From positions 310,001 to 374,000 of the forward strand of contig CAVYDJ010000004.1 in assembly GCA_963767285.1 (NCBI GenBank): 64,000 nt of DNA. The letters run 5' to 3'. The stretch's first letter is position 1; each line of letters begins with the position of its first letter. The DNA comes from WHSW01 sp963767285 (lineage in GTDB: Bacteria > Actinomycetota > Thermoleophilia > Solirubrobacterales > 70-9). Shown piece after piece: positions 42,015 to 50,719 of this stretch. The translations under genes were made by a program, and so were the position numbers. The notes below the pieces were generated by a model. That model did not search any database. It saw only the letters and a program-made list of their open reading frames with translations, and was not told the origin of the DNA.

Positions 42015-42928
42015 TGATTGAGGAAACGCCGGATCAGGATCAGGACGAGGCCGCTGCGGAGGGCGACGCCGGAGGGCAGGACCCTTCGGAACGTCCGAGC
42101 TCCGAGGGCGACGCCGGAGGGCAGGACCCTTCGGAACGTCCTCGCTCCGCTGCGGATATTCCTCAGGATCCTCCCTCCGACGCCGCCCCCGTAGAGGAGG
42201 CGCCCCACGAGGAGGGAGCGGAGGAGGAGGCCCCGGCCGAGGAGCCGCCCGCTGAGGAGCCGCCCGCTGAGGAGGCGCCGGCCGAGGAACCGCCTGCTGC
42301 CGAGGAGCCCGCGGCACCCGCTGAGAAGCCCGCGCCGCCGGCCGCGGAGAAGCCGAAGGCCAAGGACCAGGCGCCCGGCGCCGATTTGGAGCCGATTGCG
42401 CTCGAGCCCGAGCGGGAGCTCTCGGCCGAGGAGCGAGCGCGCCTCGAGGCCGAGGAGGAGGAGCGCGCCCGGCTCGAGGCCGAGGCCGAGGCCGGCGACG
42501 AGCCGGTGGCCCGCACCGGCCCGCAGGTCGAGCTCGCACCCGACGCGCGGATCCAGGCGACCGGCAAGCGCAAGAGCTCCATCGCCCGCGTGATCCTGCT
42601 CCCCGGCAGCGGGACCTGCGTGGTGAACGGCAAGCCGCTCGACGAGTATTTCCCGCGCCAGGCGCTGCGCACGATGGCGCGTCAGCCGCTGCTGACCGCC
42701 GGATACGAGTCCAGCGTCGACGTCCAGGCCCGCGTCCACGGCGGCGGGATCGCCGGCCAGGCGGGCGCCGTTCGACATGGGATCGCTCGCGCGCTCACGG
42801 AGGTCGATCCCGAGCTGCGCTCCGAGCTCAAGAAGCGCGGATTTCTGACGCGGGACGCGCGCAAGAAGGAGCGCCGCAAGGCGGGGCTCAAGAAGGCCCG
42901 CAAGCGCCCGCAGTTCTCGAAGCGTTAG
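42014..42928 (+). CDS. rpsI: ribosomal protein S9 (uS9) with a 180-residue acidic N-terminal extension
   Basis: A 304-residue protein; S9 is usually about 130. Residues about 180-304 are the S9 core: ATGKRKSSIARVILLPGSG, GKPLDEYFPR, VHGGGIAGQAGAVRHGIARAL, and the rRNA-contacting tail KKARKRPQFSKR. Residues 1-180 are low complexity: two copies of EGDAGGQDPSERP, then proline-glutamate repeats (PAEEPPAEEP) and a predicted charged helix RARLEAEEEERARLEAE. Many actinobacterial S9 proteins have short acidic tails, but this one is unusually long and part of it comes from a DNA repeat. The ATG at 42014 is coupled to rplM. Confidence 0.95.
   Translation: MIEETPDQDQDEAAAEGDAGGQDPSERPSSEGDAGGQDPSERPRSAADIPQDPPSDAAPVEEAPHEEGAEEEAPAEEPPAEEPPAEEAPAEEPPAAEEPAAPAEKPAPPAAEKPKAKDQAPGADLEPIALEPERELSAEERARLEAEEEERARLEAEAEAGDEPVARTGPQVELAPDARIQATGKRKSSIARVILLPGSGTCVVNGKPLDEYFPRQALRTMARQPLLTAGYESSVDVQARVHGGGIAGQAGAVRHGIARALTEVDPELRSELKKRGFLTRDARKKERRKAGLKKARKRPQFSKR
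42059..42186 (+). repeat. palindromic repeat element inside rpsI
   Basis: Two 38-base identical units start at 42059 and 42104 (period 45). Bases 42062-42085 and, inverted, 42164-42186 match at about 20 of 23 positions around GGAGGGCAGGA/TCCTCCCTCC, so the segment is bounded by imperfect inverted repeats. CCGCTGCGGA occurs at 42051 and 42147. The element is in frame and encodes residues about 16-57 of S9. Confidence 0.6.
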
Positions 42929-42937
42929 CTTCGACCC

Positions 42938-44260
42938 TTGGCCCGCAAGCTGTTCGGAACCGACGGCGTCCGCGGTGTCGCAGGCCAGCTGCTGACCGCG
43001 GAGCTCGCGGTCGCCCTCGGCCGGGCGGCGACCTTCGAGTCCGAGGCGGAGCGGCCCCAGGTCCTGATCGTTCGCGACACCCGCGAGTCCGGCCCGATGC
43101 TGGAGGCCGCGCTCGCGTCGGGCGTCGCCGGCGAGGGCGGCGACGCGCTGGTCGCCGGAGTGCTCCCGACCCCGGCGGCGTCGATCCTCGTCCGCCGCCT
43201 GGGGCTCGACTTCGCCGTCGTGGTGTCCGCCTCTCACAACCCGTGGCGCGACAACGGCATCAAGTTCTTCGGCCCTGACGGGCGCAAGCTCGGCGACGAG
43301 GCCGAGGCCCGGATCGAGCGCTCGGTGAGCGGCTCGCCGCCGGTCGACGCACCGGCCAGCTCGGTGATCGGCCGGGTCCGCGATCTCGAGGGCGGGCTCG
43401 ACGATTACCTCCGTGAGCTCGAGCGCGGCTTCGCGCTCGATCTCTCCGGCCTGCGGGTCGTGCTCGACTGCGCGAACGGCGCAACCTACCGCGCGGCCCC
43501 GCTGATCTTCGAGCGGCTCGGAGCCGAGGTCGAGGCGATCAACGTCGACCCCGACGGCAGCAACATCAACGAGGCCTGCGGGTCAACCCATCCAGAGGGG
43601 CTTGCCGAGCGGGTCGTCGCCGCCGGCGCCGAGATCGGCTTCGCCTTCGACGGCGACGGCGACCGGGTGGTCGCGGTCGACTCGAGCGGTCAGGTCCGCG
43701 ATGGAGACGAGCTGATCGCTCTCGCGGCGTTGCACTTCGCCCAGACGGGCCGCCTCGGTGGCGGGGTCGCGGTGACGGTGATGAGCAACTACGGCTTCCA
43801 CAACGCGATGGCCGAGGCGGGGATCGAGGTCGCGACGACGCCGGTCGGCGACCGCAGCGTCTCCACCGAGCTCGGCCGCCGCGGGTGGTCGCTGGGCGGC
43901 GAGCAGTCCGGCCACCTGATCTGGACCGAGTTCGCGAACTCGGGCGACGGGATCGGGGCGGCGCTGCTGACCCTCGCCGCGCTCGAGGGCCGAGACCTGG
44001 CCGATGCGACGCCCATCACCCGCCTGCCCCAGGTGCTCGAGAACGTCGAGGTGGCCGAGCTGGACGCGGTCGAAGACGCAACGGGGGTCTGGGATGCCGT
44101 GGAGCGCGAGGGGGCGGCGCTCGAGGGACGCGGGCGCGTCCTGGTCCGGCCGTCGGGAACCGAGCCGCTGGTCCGGGTGATGGTCGAGGCGCCTGAGCAG
44201 GCCGAGGCCGAGCAGGTCTGCGCGCGGCTGATCGAGGTTGTGCGCTCCGAGCTCGCCTGA
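42938..44260 (+). CDS. glmM: phosphoglucosamine mutase
   Basis: A 440-residue phosphohexomutase converting glucosamine 6-phosphate to glucosamine 1-phosphate for UDP-GlcNAc. RKLFGTDGVRG opens it; the phosphoserine is in VVSASHNPWRDNGIKFF (Ser about 99); the Mg loop is AFDGDGDRVVAVD; the sugar loop is LGGEQSGHLI; and the phosphate-binding tail is RPSGTEPLVRVMVEA. The TTG at 42938 gives the standard N-terminus. It follows rpsI by nine bases, a common actinobacterial order, and precedes glmS. Confidence 0.97.
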   Translation: MARKLFGTDGVRGVAGQLLTAELAVALGRAATFESEAERPQVLIVRDTRESGPMLEAALASGVAGEGGDALVAGVLPTPAASILVRRLGLDFAVVVSASHNPWRDNGIKFFGPDGRKLGDEAEARIERSVSGSPPVDAPASSVIGRVRDLEGGLDDYLRELERGFALDLSGLRVVLDCANGATYRAAPLIFERLGAEVEAINVDPDGSNINEACGSTHPEGLAERVVAAGAEIGFAFDGDGDRVVAVDSSGQVRDGDELIALAALHFAQTGRLGGGVAVTVMSNYGFHNAMAEAGIEVATTPVGDRSVSTELGRRGWSLGGEQSGHLIWTEFANSGDGIGAALLTLAALEGRDLADATPITRLPQVLENVEVAELDAVEDATGVWDAVEREGAALEGRGRVLVRPSGTEPLVRVMVEAPEQAEAEQVCARLIEVVRSELA

Positions 44261-44291
44261 CCCACCCCTGGCCCGGCTCCCGGCCCGGCGC

Positions 44292-44297
44292 TACCCT
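44292..44297 (+). promoter_or_regulatory. -10 box TACCCT of glmS
   Basis: TACCCT lies 13 bases before the glmS ATG in the 50-base gap after glmM, giving a very short leader. No glmS ribozyme-like leader is present; there is no room for one. Confidence 0.4.
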
Positions 44298-44310
44298 GAA
44301 CGCCCTCTCT

Positions 44311-46179
44311 ATGTGCGGAATTGTTGGATATGTGGGCCAGCGCCCCTGCCGGGATCTGCTGATCGCCGGACTCGAGAAACTCGAGTACCGCGGTTACGAC
44401 TCGGCCGGCATCACCCTGCTCGCCGACGGGCAGGTGGCGACCGTGCGCGCGGTCGGCAATCTCGCGAACCTGCGCCAGGCGGTCGGCCTCTCGGCCGAGG
44501 AGACGGTGTCCTCGGGAGCCGTCGCGGTCGCCGCGCCGCCGGCCACGATCGGCCTCGGCCACACGCGCTGGGCCACGCACGGACGGGTCACCGAGGAGAA
44601 CGCCCACCCGCACGGCGACTGCGCGGGCGACGCCCACATCGTCCTCAACGGAATCGTCGAGAATCACGCCGAGCTGCGGCGCGACCTCAGCGCCGAGGGC
44701 CACGAGTTCAGCTCTGAGACCGACGCCGAGATCGTCGCCCATCTGATCGAGAAGCACTACGCGGGCGACCTCACCGAGGCCGTGAGGCTGACGTTTGCGG
44801 AGATGCGCGGCCACTACGCGTTCGTCGCCATGCACCGCGAGCACCCCGGCGAGCTGGTCGCGGCGCGGCAGGAGTGCCCGCTCATCGTCGGGCTCGGAGA
44901 GAGCGAGACCTTCGTCGCCTCGGCGATCCCCGCCTTCCTGGCCGAGACCCGGACGGCGCTCGGCCTCAAGAACGGCGAGATCGTGACGATCGATGCCGAC
45001 GGGGCGCGGATCATCGACGCCGACGGGAAGCCGATCGACCGCGACACGATCGCGGTCACCTGGGACGAGGAAATGGCCGAGAAGGGCGGCTACGAGACCT
45101 TCATGCTGAAGGAGATCTACGAGCAGGCCGACTCGGTCGCGGAGACGATCACGGACCGTCTGCCGTCGATCGACTCGGTCGATCTCAGCGAGCTCGAGTT
45201 CGCCGACGACTTCGTGGCCGGGGTCCGGAGGATCGTGATCGTCGCCTGTGGAACGAGCTATCACGCAGGGCTCGTCGGCCGTTACGCGATCGAGGAGTGG
45301 GCCCGGATCCCGGTGGAGATGGAGATTGCGTCCGAGTACCGCTACCGCAACCCCGTCGTCTCGTCGGACGACCTCGTGATCGGGATCACCCAGTCGGGAG
45401 AGACGGCGGACACGCTGGCGGCAATGCGCTTGGCTCGCGAGCGGGGGGCCACGGTGATCGCGGTGACCAATGTCATGGGCAGCCAGGCAACCCGCGACGC
45501 CGACGCCGTGCTGCTGACCCGCGCCGGCCTCGAGGTAGGCGTCGCGGCGACCAAGACCTTCACCTCGCAGGTGGCGATGATGTACCTGATCGGCCTCTGG
45601 CTCGCGCAGGCGCGCGGGGAGCTCGAGCCCGAGCGAATCGCCGAGCTGATCGCCGAGCTCAAGCACCTCCCGAGCCGGATCCAGGAGACGCTGGTCGCGG
45701 TTGCGGAGCCGGTCGAGCGGATCGCGCGCGAGCAGGCCGACCACGGGTTCTTCCTCTACCTGGGGCGCAACATCGGCCTCCCCGTCTGCCTCGAGGGCGC
45801 ACTGAAGCTGAAGGAGATCACCTACATCCCCACCGACGCCTATGCCGCCGGCGAGATGAAGCACGGCCCGATCGCCCTGCTCGACGAGGACACGCCGGTC
45901 GTAGCGATCGCCACCGAGAGCCCGGTGCTCCAGAAGGTGCTCTCCAACGTCGCCGAGGTCAGGGCGAGGGGTGCGGATGTGATCGCGATCGCGACCGAGG
46001 GGTCCGAGGGGGTTGCCGAAGCGGCCGACGAGGTCGTTTACGTGCCGAGCACCGACTGGATCCTGCAGCCGATCCTCGCCGTGCTCCCATTGCAGTTGCT
46101 CGCCTACTTCATCGCACGGGTCAAGGGCCTCAACGTCGACCAGCCGCGGAACCTCGCCAAGACCGTCACGGTCGAGTAG
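44311..46179 (+). CDS. glmS: glutamine-fructose-6-phosphate aminotransferase
   Basis: A 622-residue enzyme making glucosamine 6-phosphate from fructose 6-phosphate and glutamine. The N-terminal nucleophile is Cys 2 in MCGIVGYVG; GLGHTRWATHG and HPH bind glutamine. Two SIS sugar isomerase domains follow, with VACGTSYHAGLVGRY, ITQSGETADTLAAMR and the C-terminal DQPRNLAKTVTVE, which is diagnostic. Start is fixed by Cys 2. It begins amino-sugar synthesis for peptidoglycan and works with glmM next door. Confidence 0.98.
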   Translation: MCGIVGYVGQRPCRDLLIAGLEKLEYRGYDSAGITLLADGQVATVRAVGNLANLRQAVGLSAEETVSSGAVAVAAPPATIGLGHTRWATHGRVTEENAHPHGDCAGDAHIVLNGIVENHAELRRDLSAEGHEFSSETDAEIVAHLIEKHYAGDLTEAVRLTFAEMRGHYAFVAMHREHPGELVAARQECPLIVGLGESETFVASAIPAFLAETRTALGLKNGEIVTIDADGARIIDADGKPIDRDTIAVTWDEEMAEKGGYETFMLKEIYEQADSVAETITDRLPSIDSVDLSELEFADDFVAGVRRIVIVACGTSYHAGLVGRYAIEEWARIPVEMEIASEYRYRNPVVSSDDLVIGITQSGETADTLAAMRLARERGATVIAVTNVMGSQATRDADAVLLTRAGLEVGVAATKTFTSQVAMMYLIGLWLAQARGELEPERIAELIAELKHLPSRIQETLVAVAEPVERIAREQADHGFFLYLGRNIGLPVCLEGALKLKEITYIPTDAYAAGEMKHGPIALLDEDTPVVAIATESPVLQKVLSNVAEVRARGADVIAIATEGSEGVAEAADEVVYVPSTDWILQPILAVLPLQLLAYFIARVKGLNVDQPRNLAKTVTVE

Positions 46180-46194
46180 GCGCGTTCGCCTAGG

Positions 46195-47676
46195 ATGGCG
46201 CGCTTGCTCGGAAGGCTCGGCACCTCGGCATGCGCGCTCGCCCTTGTGGCAGGCGTGATCTTCGGCTGCGGCGGCGACGACGGCGGCGAGGCGGGGCTGG
46301 CGTCGCTCGCGCCTCCCGACGCCCCCGTCTACGCCGAGGTTGTGATCAGGCCCGATGAAGACCAGGCCAAGGCGATCGAGTCGCTCGCCGAGCGGATCGG
46401 CGGGATCGACGATGCGGGCGCGCTGCTGGTCGGGCAGGTCAACGCCATGTTGGCCGCCGAGGGCCTCGACCTCACCTATGCCGAGGACATCGAGCCCTGG
46501 CTCGGCGAACGCGGCGGCACCTTCGTCAGCTCCTTCGAACCCACGAGCCCGAGCGCGGACACGCCGGACTTCGCCGTCCTCGTCGAAGTCGACGACGCCG
46601 AGGAGGCGCGGGACTTCCTGCAGCAGGTCGCGGATCTGGACGCCGTGCCCCCGGAGGAGCGCAGCTACGAGGGCGCCGACTACCTCGCCACCGCGGACGG
46701 CGTCGCCCTCGGGGTCGTCGACGACGCCGCCATCGTGCTGGGGACCGAGAACGCCTTCCAGGTCGCCGTCGACTCCTCGCAGGGTGAGTCGCTGGCGGAG
46801 AGCCCCGAGTACACGCAGCGGAGGGACGCGCTTCCCGACGACGCCCTCGGATCATTGATCGTCGAGCCCGGTGCGACGATCGGAGCGCTACTGGCCGCCG
46901 AGGCGGTCGATCACGATCAGGCGCGGATGTGGACCCCGCTGCTCGACGGATTGCTCTCCGAGCCGGTCGCGGCCACCCTGACCGCAACCCCCGATGCCGC
47001 CAGTCTCGACCTCGCCGCGCTGCTCGATTCGAGGGTGCTGCTCGGCGCCGATCCCAGCTTGCTCACGGCCCTGCCGGGCGATTCGTGGTTCGCGATCGCG
47101 GTCCCGGAGCTGGGCCAGGCCCTCGACCATGCCCTTGATGAGCTGTCGAGCAGCGGCCTGCCGGGCGCCAGAGCCCTCGAGCAGAAGGTCTTCGAGCGGA
47201 CCGGGGTCAAGCTCGGCGACGTCTTCCGGTGGCTCGGCGACGCGGCGGCGTTCGTCGCCGGGACCGAGCGATCCCGGATCGCGGCCGGCGTGATCGCCAA
47301 CACCAGCGATCCGGCGGCGACGCGGGATGTGCTGCGGGCGCTCGAGCGGGTCGCCGGGGTCGATGCGGCGGTGGTCGGCAATACGCTCGTCGCGACCCGT
47401 GGCGCAACCGTCGACGAGGCGCTGGAGCCGTCCGAGACGCTGGGCGACGCGCCCGGCTTCCGGGGGGCGGCCGAGGCGCTCGGAGATGACGTCCCGCCGG
47501 GCTTCTATGCCGACCTCCCCTCGCTGTTCTCGGTCGCCGAACAGGGCTCCGACGGCGACATCGACTACGACGCGATCCGTCCTTACACCGACGCCTTCGC
47601 CTCGCTGATCGGCGGCAGCCTGGTCGACGGCGACCTCGTCCTGAGTCGGTTCACGGTCTTGCTGGCCGGTGAGTAA
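46195..47676 (+). CDS. DUF3352-like secreted lipoprotein
   Basis: A 493-residue protein of unknown function. MARLLGRLGTSACALALVAGVIFGC is a lipoprotein signal. APPDAPVYAEVVIRPDEDQ, VQVNAMLAAEG-like and DYDAIRPYTDAFASLIGGS match the general pattern of DUF3352 proteins, in which two similar halves each begin with a DAPVY/PGDSWFAIAV-type strand. It lies 15 bases after glmS and just before acpS in an otherwise conserved housekeeping row, so it is coexpressed with cell-wall genes. Acidic overall; no catalytic motif seen. Confidence 0.75.
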   Translation: MARLLGRLGTSACALALVAGVIFGCGGDDGGEAGLASLAPPDAPVYAEVVIRPDEDQAKAIESLAERIGGIDDAGALLVGQVNAMLAAEGLDLTYAEDIEPWLGERGGTFVSSFEPTSPSADTPDFAVLVEVDDAEEARDFLQQVADLDAVPPEERSYEGADYLATADGVALGVVDDAAIVLGTENAFQVAVDSSQGESLAESPEYTQRRDALPDDALGSLIVEPGATIGALLAAEAVDHDQARMWTPLLDGLLSEPVAATLTATPDAASLDLAALLDSRVLLGADPSLLTALPGDSWFAIAVPELGQALDHALDELSSSGLPGARALEQKVFERTGVKLGDVFRWLGDAAAFVAGTERSRIAAGVIANTSDPAATRDVLRALERVAGVDAAVVGNTLVATRGATVDEALEPSETLGDAPGFRGAAEALGDDVPPGFYADLPSLFSVAEQGSDGDIDYDAIRPYTDAFASLIGGSLVDGDLVLSRFTVLLAGE

Positions 47677-47689
47677 CGTGGCTGGCGCG

Positions 47690-48070
47690 ATGACGGGAAT
47701 CGGGATCGACCTGATCGAGATCGAACGGCTCGAGCGCGCGATCGAGCGCCGTCCCCGGCTGGCCGAGCGCGTCTTCAGTCCCGGCGAGCTCGAGCAGTCA
47801 CGGAGCAAGGCGCGTCCGGCGCGCCACCTCGCCGCCCGTTTCGCGGCCAAGGAGGCGGCTCTGAAGGCGCTCGGCCTCGGGGGCCTGCGCCTGCACGAGG
47901 TCGAGGTAGAGGGTGGGGGCGACGAGCCGCCGCGCCTGCGCCTTCACGGGGAGGCGGCGGAGGTGGCGTCGCGGGAGGGCGTCGAGCTCTCGGTGTCCCT
48001 CACTCACTCACGTGAAATGGCGGCGGCGGTCGTGCGGGCGGACCGGGTCGAGCAACTGGCCCACGAGTAG
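47690..48070 (+). CDS. acpS: holo-[acyl-carrier-protein] synthase
   Basis: A 126-residue phosphopantetheinyl transferase that activates ACP for fatty-acid synthesis. TGIGIDLIEIERLERAI contains the Mg-binding Asp; FAAKEAALKALGLG contains the catalytic Glu and Lys; SLTHSREMAAAVV is the C-terminal strand. The ATG at 47690 puts GIGID at the usual position; a GTG at 47669 is also possible and would overlap the DUF3352 gene by eight bases. It precedes nnr as in many Actinobacteria. Confidence 0.95.
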   Translation: MTGIGIDLIEIERLERAIERRPRLAERVFSPGELEQSRSKARPARHLAARFAAKEAALKALGLGGLRLHEVEVEGGGDEPPRLRLHGEAAEVASREGVELSVSLTHSREMAAAVVRADRVEQLAHE

Positions 48071-48080
48071 CCTGCGCGCC

Positions 48081-49604
48081 ATGGAGACCTGGCTCGAGCC
48101 GCTGCACGACGCGGAGACGATGCGGGCCGTCGACGCCTGGGCGATCGAAGAGCGCGGGGTACCGTCGCTGGAGTTGATGGAGGCGGCCGGCCGGGCGGTT
48201 GCCGAGGCGGCCGAGGAGGTCGCCGGGCCGGGTCCGGTGCGCATCGTCTGCGGCAAGGGGAACAACGGCGGCGACGGGCTGGTCGCGGCGCGCCATCTTG
48301 CGGAGTCCGGGCACGAGGTCGAGGTCCTGCTGCTCTCGCCGCCCGACCAACTGTCGACCGACGCGGCGGCCAATCTCGAGCGCTTTCAGGGGACGGTGCG
48401 GGAATTCGCCCCCGCGGCCATCGAGGACTCGGGAGTCGTCGTCGACGCGATCTTCGGAACCGGGTTCGAGGGCGCGCCGCGCGATCCGGCGGCCGCGGCG
48501 ATCGAGGCGATCAACGCCTCCGGGGCCCCGGTCGTCGCCGCCGACATCGCCTCGGGCGTCGACGCATCGACGGGTGAGGTCGAGGGATCCGCGGTCGAGG
48601 CCGCGGTCACGGTCAGCTTCCACGCCGCCAAGCTCGGTCATTGGATCGCGCCCGGCAAGCGCCACACCGGCGAGCTGCGGGTGGCGCCGATCGGCATCCC
48701 GGACGGGGCCCCGGTCGAAGCGCCCGGCGGCCTGATCGATCCCTCGGTGCTGGGACTACTCTCGCCGCGCGACGCCGACTCGACCAAGTTCAGCTCCGGC
48801 AACGTGCTGGTCGCCGGTGGCTCGCGCGGGTTGACCGGTTCGGTGTGCCTGACCGCCGAGGCCGCCGTCCGAGCCGGCACCGGCTACGTGACCGTCGCGG
48901 TGCCGGCGGAGCTGGAGCCGATCTTCGAGGTCAAGCTCACCGAGCAGATGTCGGTCGGCTGTCCTGACGCCGAAGGCGCCCTGGTCCCAAAGGCGCTGAA
49001 GCCGATCCTCGAGGTTGCCGAACGGCGCGCCGCGGTCGTCGTCGGACCCGGGATCGGGCGCAGCGCGGGTGCGGTCGAGCTGGTGGGAGAGCTCGTCGGC
49101 CGGATCGCCGCCCCCCTGGTCGTCGATGCCGACGGCCTCAACGCGCTCGCCGGGCGACTCGGCCTGCTCGCCGATCGCCAGGCGCCGACCGTGCTCACGC
49201 CACACGCGGGCGAGCTCGCCCGCCTCCTGGAGACCGATTCCGAGCGGGTCGGAGCGCACCGGCTCGACTCCGCCCGGGGGGCGGCCTCGCGCGCCGGCGC
49301 GATCGTCGTCCTCAAGGGCGACGACTCGATCATCGCCGCGCCGGGCGCGGGCGTGATCGTCAACGGCCTCTCCAGTCCCGCGCTGGCGACCGCGGGTACC
49401 GGCGATGTCCTGAGCGGGATGATCGCCGCCCTGATCGCCCGCGGTCTCGACCCGCGCACCGCGGCCGCCGCCGCGGTCCACGCCCACACCCGCGCCGGCT
49501 GCATCGCCGCGGGGTGGATCGGAGCGGCCGAGTCGGTGATCGCCGGCGACGTGGTCGAGGCGATCCCGGCGGGGCTCGGGACCGGAGACTGGCGGGAAGC
49601 GTGA
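48081..49604 (+). CDS. nnr: bifunctional NAD(P)H-hydrate epimerase / ADP-dependent dehydratase
   Basis: A 507-residue fusion that repairs hydrated NADH and NADPH. The N-terminal YjeF_N epimerase (about 1-210) has VCGKGNNGGDGLVAARHL, the catalytic Asp in VVDAIFGTGFEG and ADIASGVDASTGEVEG. The C-terminal kinase-fold dehydratase (about 225-505) has LVAGGSRGLTGSVCLTAEAA, DADGLNALAG, LTPHAGELARLL and the catalytic ATAGTGDVLSGMIAAL. ATG at 48081 follows acpS by ten bases. The stop overlaps the alr GTG as GTGA. Confidence 0.96.
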   Translation: METWLEPLHDAETMRAVDAWAIEERGVPSLELMEAAGRAVAEAAEEVAGPGPVRIVCGKGNNGGDGLVAARHLAESGHEVEVLLLSPPDQLSTDAAANLERFQGTVREFAPAAIEDSGVVVDAIFGTGFEGAPRDPAAAAIEAINASGAPVVAADIASGVDASTGEVEGSAVEAAVTVSFHAAKLGHWIAPGKRHTGELRVAPIGIPDGAPVEAPGGLIDPSVLGLLSPRDADSTKFSSGNVLVAGGSRGLTGSVCLTAEAAVRAGTGYVTVAVPAELEPIFEVKLTEQMSVGCPDAEGALVPKALKPILEVAERRAAVVVGPGIGRSAGAVELVGELVGRIAAPLVVDADGLNALAGRLGLLADRQAPTVLTPHAGELARLLETDSERVGAHRLDSARGAASRAGAIVVLKGDDSIIAAPGAGVIVNGLSSPALATAGTGDVLSGMIAALIARGLDPRTAAAAAVHAHTRAGCIAAGWIGAAESVIAGDVVEAIPAGLGTGDWREA

Positions 49605-50719
49605 GGGCAGCCGCGGTGATCGACACCGGCGCGGTTGAACGCAACTGCCGCCGGCTGGCCTCCGAGCTGTCCGGCGATGCCGCGCTCTGTGCGGTGGTCA
49701 AGGCCAACGGTTACGGCCATGGCGCGGTTCCGTGCGCGGCGGCGGCGCTCGATGGCGGCGCGACGTGGCTCGCGGTCGCGGCGGCCGGCGAGGCGGTCGA
49801 GCTTCGCGCCGAGCTCGCCGAGCGGGCGCGGATCCTCGTCCTCGGCGCCCTCACCCCGGTCGAGCTCCACCATGCGCTCGACGCCGGCGCCGACGTCGCG
49901 GTCTGGCGCCCCGGCTTCTTGGAGCTCGTCGAAAGGCGCGGGCGGGAGCTCGGGATCCGCCCGCAGATCCACGTCAAATACGACAGCGGCATGGGCCGGC
50001 TCGGCGAGCGGGATCCGGACGCGGCCGGCGCGCTGGCACGCGCCGCTGCCGCCTCGGACGATGTCGACCTGGTCGGCCTCTGGACCCACTTCGCGACCGC
50101 CGACGAGACCGACTCCGACTTCTTCGACGAGCAGCTCGAGCGCTTCCTGGCGTTCGCGACGCCTCTGCGCGACGAGCTCGGCGACGTCATCCTGCATGCC
50201 GCCAACAGCGCCGCAACGCTGCGTGAGCCGGCGGCCCACCTCGACATGGTTCGCTGCGGCGTCGCGATCTACGGCCTCGACCCGTTCGGCGTGGACCCGT
50301 CGGCGCAGGGCCTCGAGCCGGCGCTCGAGCTGCGCTCCTACGTCGCGGACGTGAAGCGCTTCGAGGCGGGCGACAGCGCCGGGTACGGGCGCAGCTGGAC
50401 GGCGACCGGGGCGACGGACGTCGGCGTGCTGCCGATCGGATACGGCGACGGAGTCCGCCGCGGTCTCTCCAACAACGCGGAGGTCCTTGTCGGCGGCCGC
50501 CGGTACCCGCTCGTCGGCACGGTCTCGATGGACAACATCACGATCGACCTCGGTCCGCACAGCGGCGTCGAGACCGGGGCGGAGGCCGTCCTGATCGGCG
50601 CCCAGGGCGGCGAGCGGCTCCTCGCCGAGGATCTCGCCCGGCGCCTGGGAACGATCAACTACGAGATCACCTGCGGAATCTCCGAGCGGGTGCCGCGGGT
50701 GCTCGCCGGAGCAAGATGA
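49601..50719 (+). CDS. alr: alanine racemase
   Basis: A 372-residue PLP enzyme making D-alanine for peptidoglycan. The PLP Lys is residue 34 in AVVKANGYGHGAVP. The barrel contains HVKYDSGMGRLG and LVGLWTHFATAD. The second-subunit catalytic Tyr is in DSAGYGRSW, and PIGYGDGVRRGLSN with LVGTVSMDNITIDL ends the beta domain. GTG at 49601 overlaps the nnr stop. It is coupled to the next gene by ATGA. It supplies substrate for D-Ala-D-Ala ligase and fits with the carboxypeptidase at 34719. Confidence 0.97.
   Translation: MRAAAVIDTGAVERNCRRLASELSGDAALCAVVKANGYGHGAVPCAAAALDGGATWLAVAAAGEAVELRAELAERARILVLGALTPVELHHALDAGADVAVWRPGFLELVERRGRELGIRPQIHVKYDSGMGRLGERDPDAAGALARAAAASDDVDLVGLWTHFATADETDSDFFDEQLERFLAFATPLRDELGDVILHAANSAATLREPAAHLDMVRCGVAIYGLDPFGVDPSAQGLEPALELRSYVADVKRFEAGDSAGYGRSWTATGATDVGVLPIGYGDGVRRGLSNNAEVLVGGRRYPLVGTVSMDNITIDLGPHSGVETGAEAVLIGAQGGERLLAEDLARRLGTINYEITCGISERVPRVLAGAR

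Noticed and set aside
44261..44310. A glmS ribozyme before glmS
   Set aside because: Only 50 bases separate glmM and glmS and a -10 box sits 13 bases before the ATG; a ribozyme core needs far more sequence.
43789..45864. Long antisense frames over glmM/glmS and similarly over the propeller (61653-63140)
   Set aside because: Mirror frames of strongly supported genes; composition is His/Asp/Arg-rich shadow sequence without domains.
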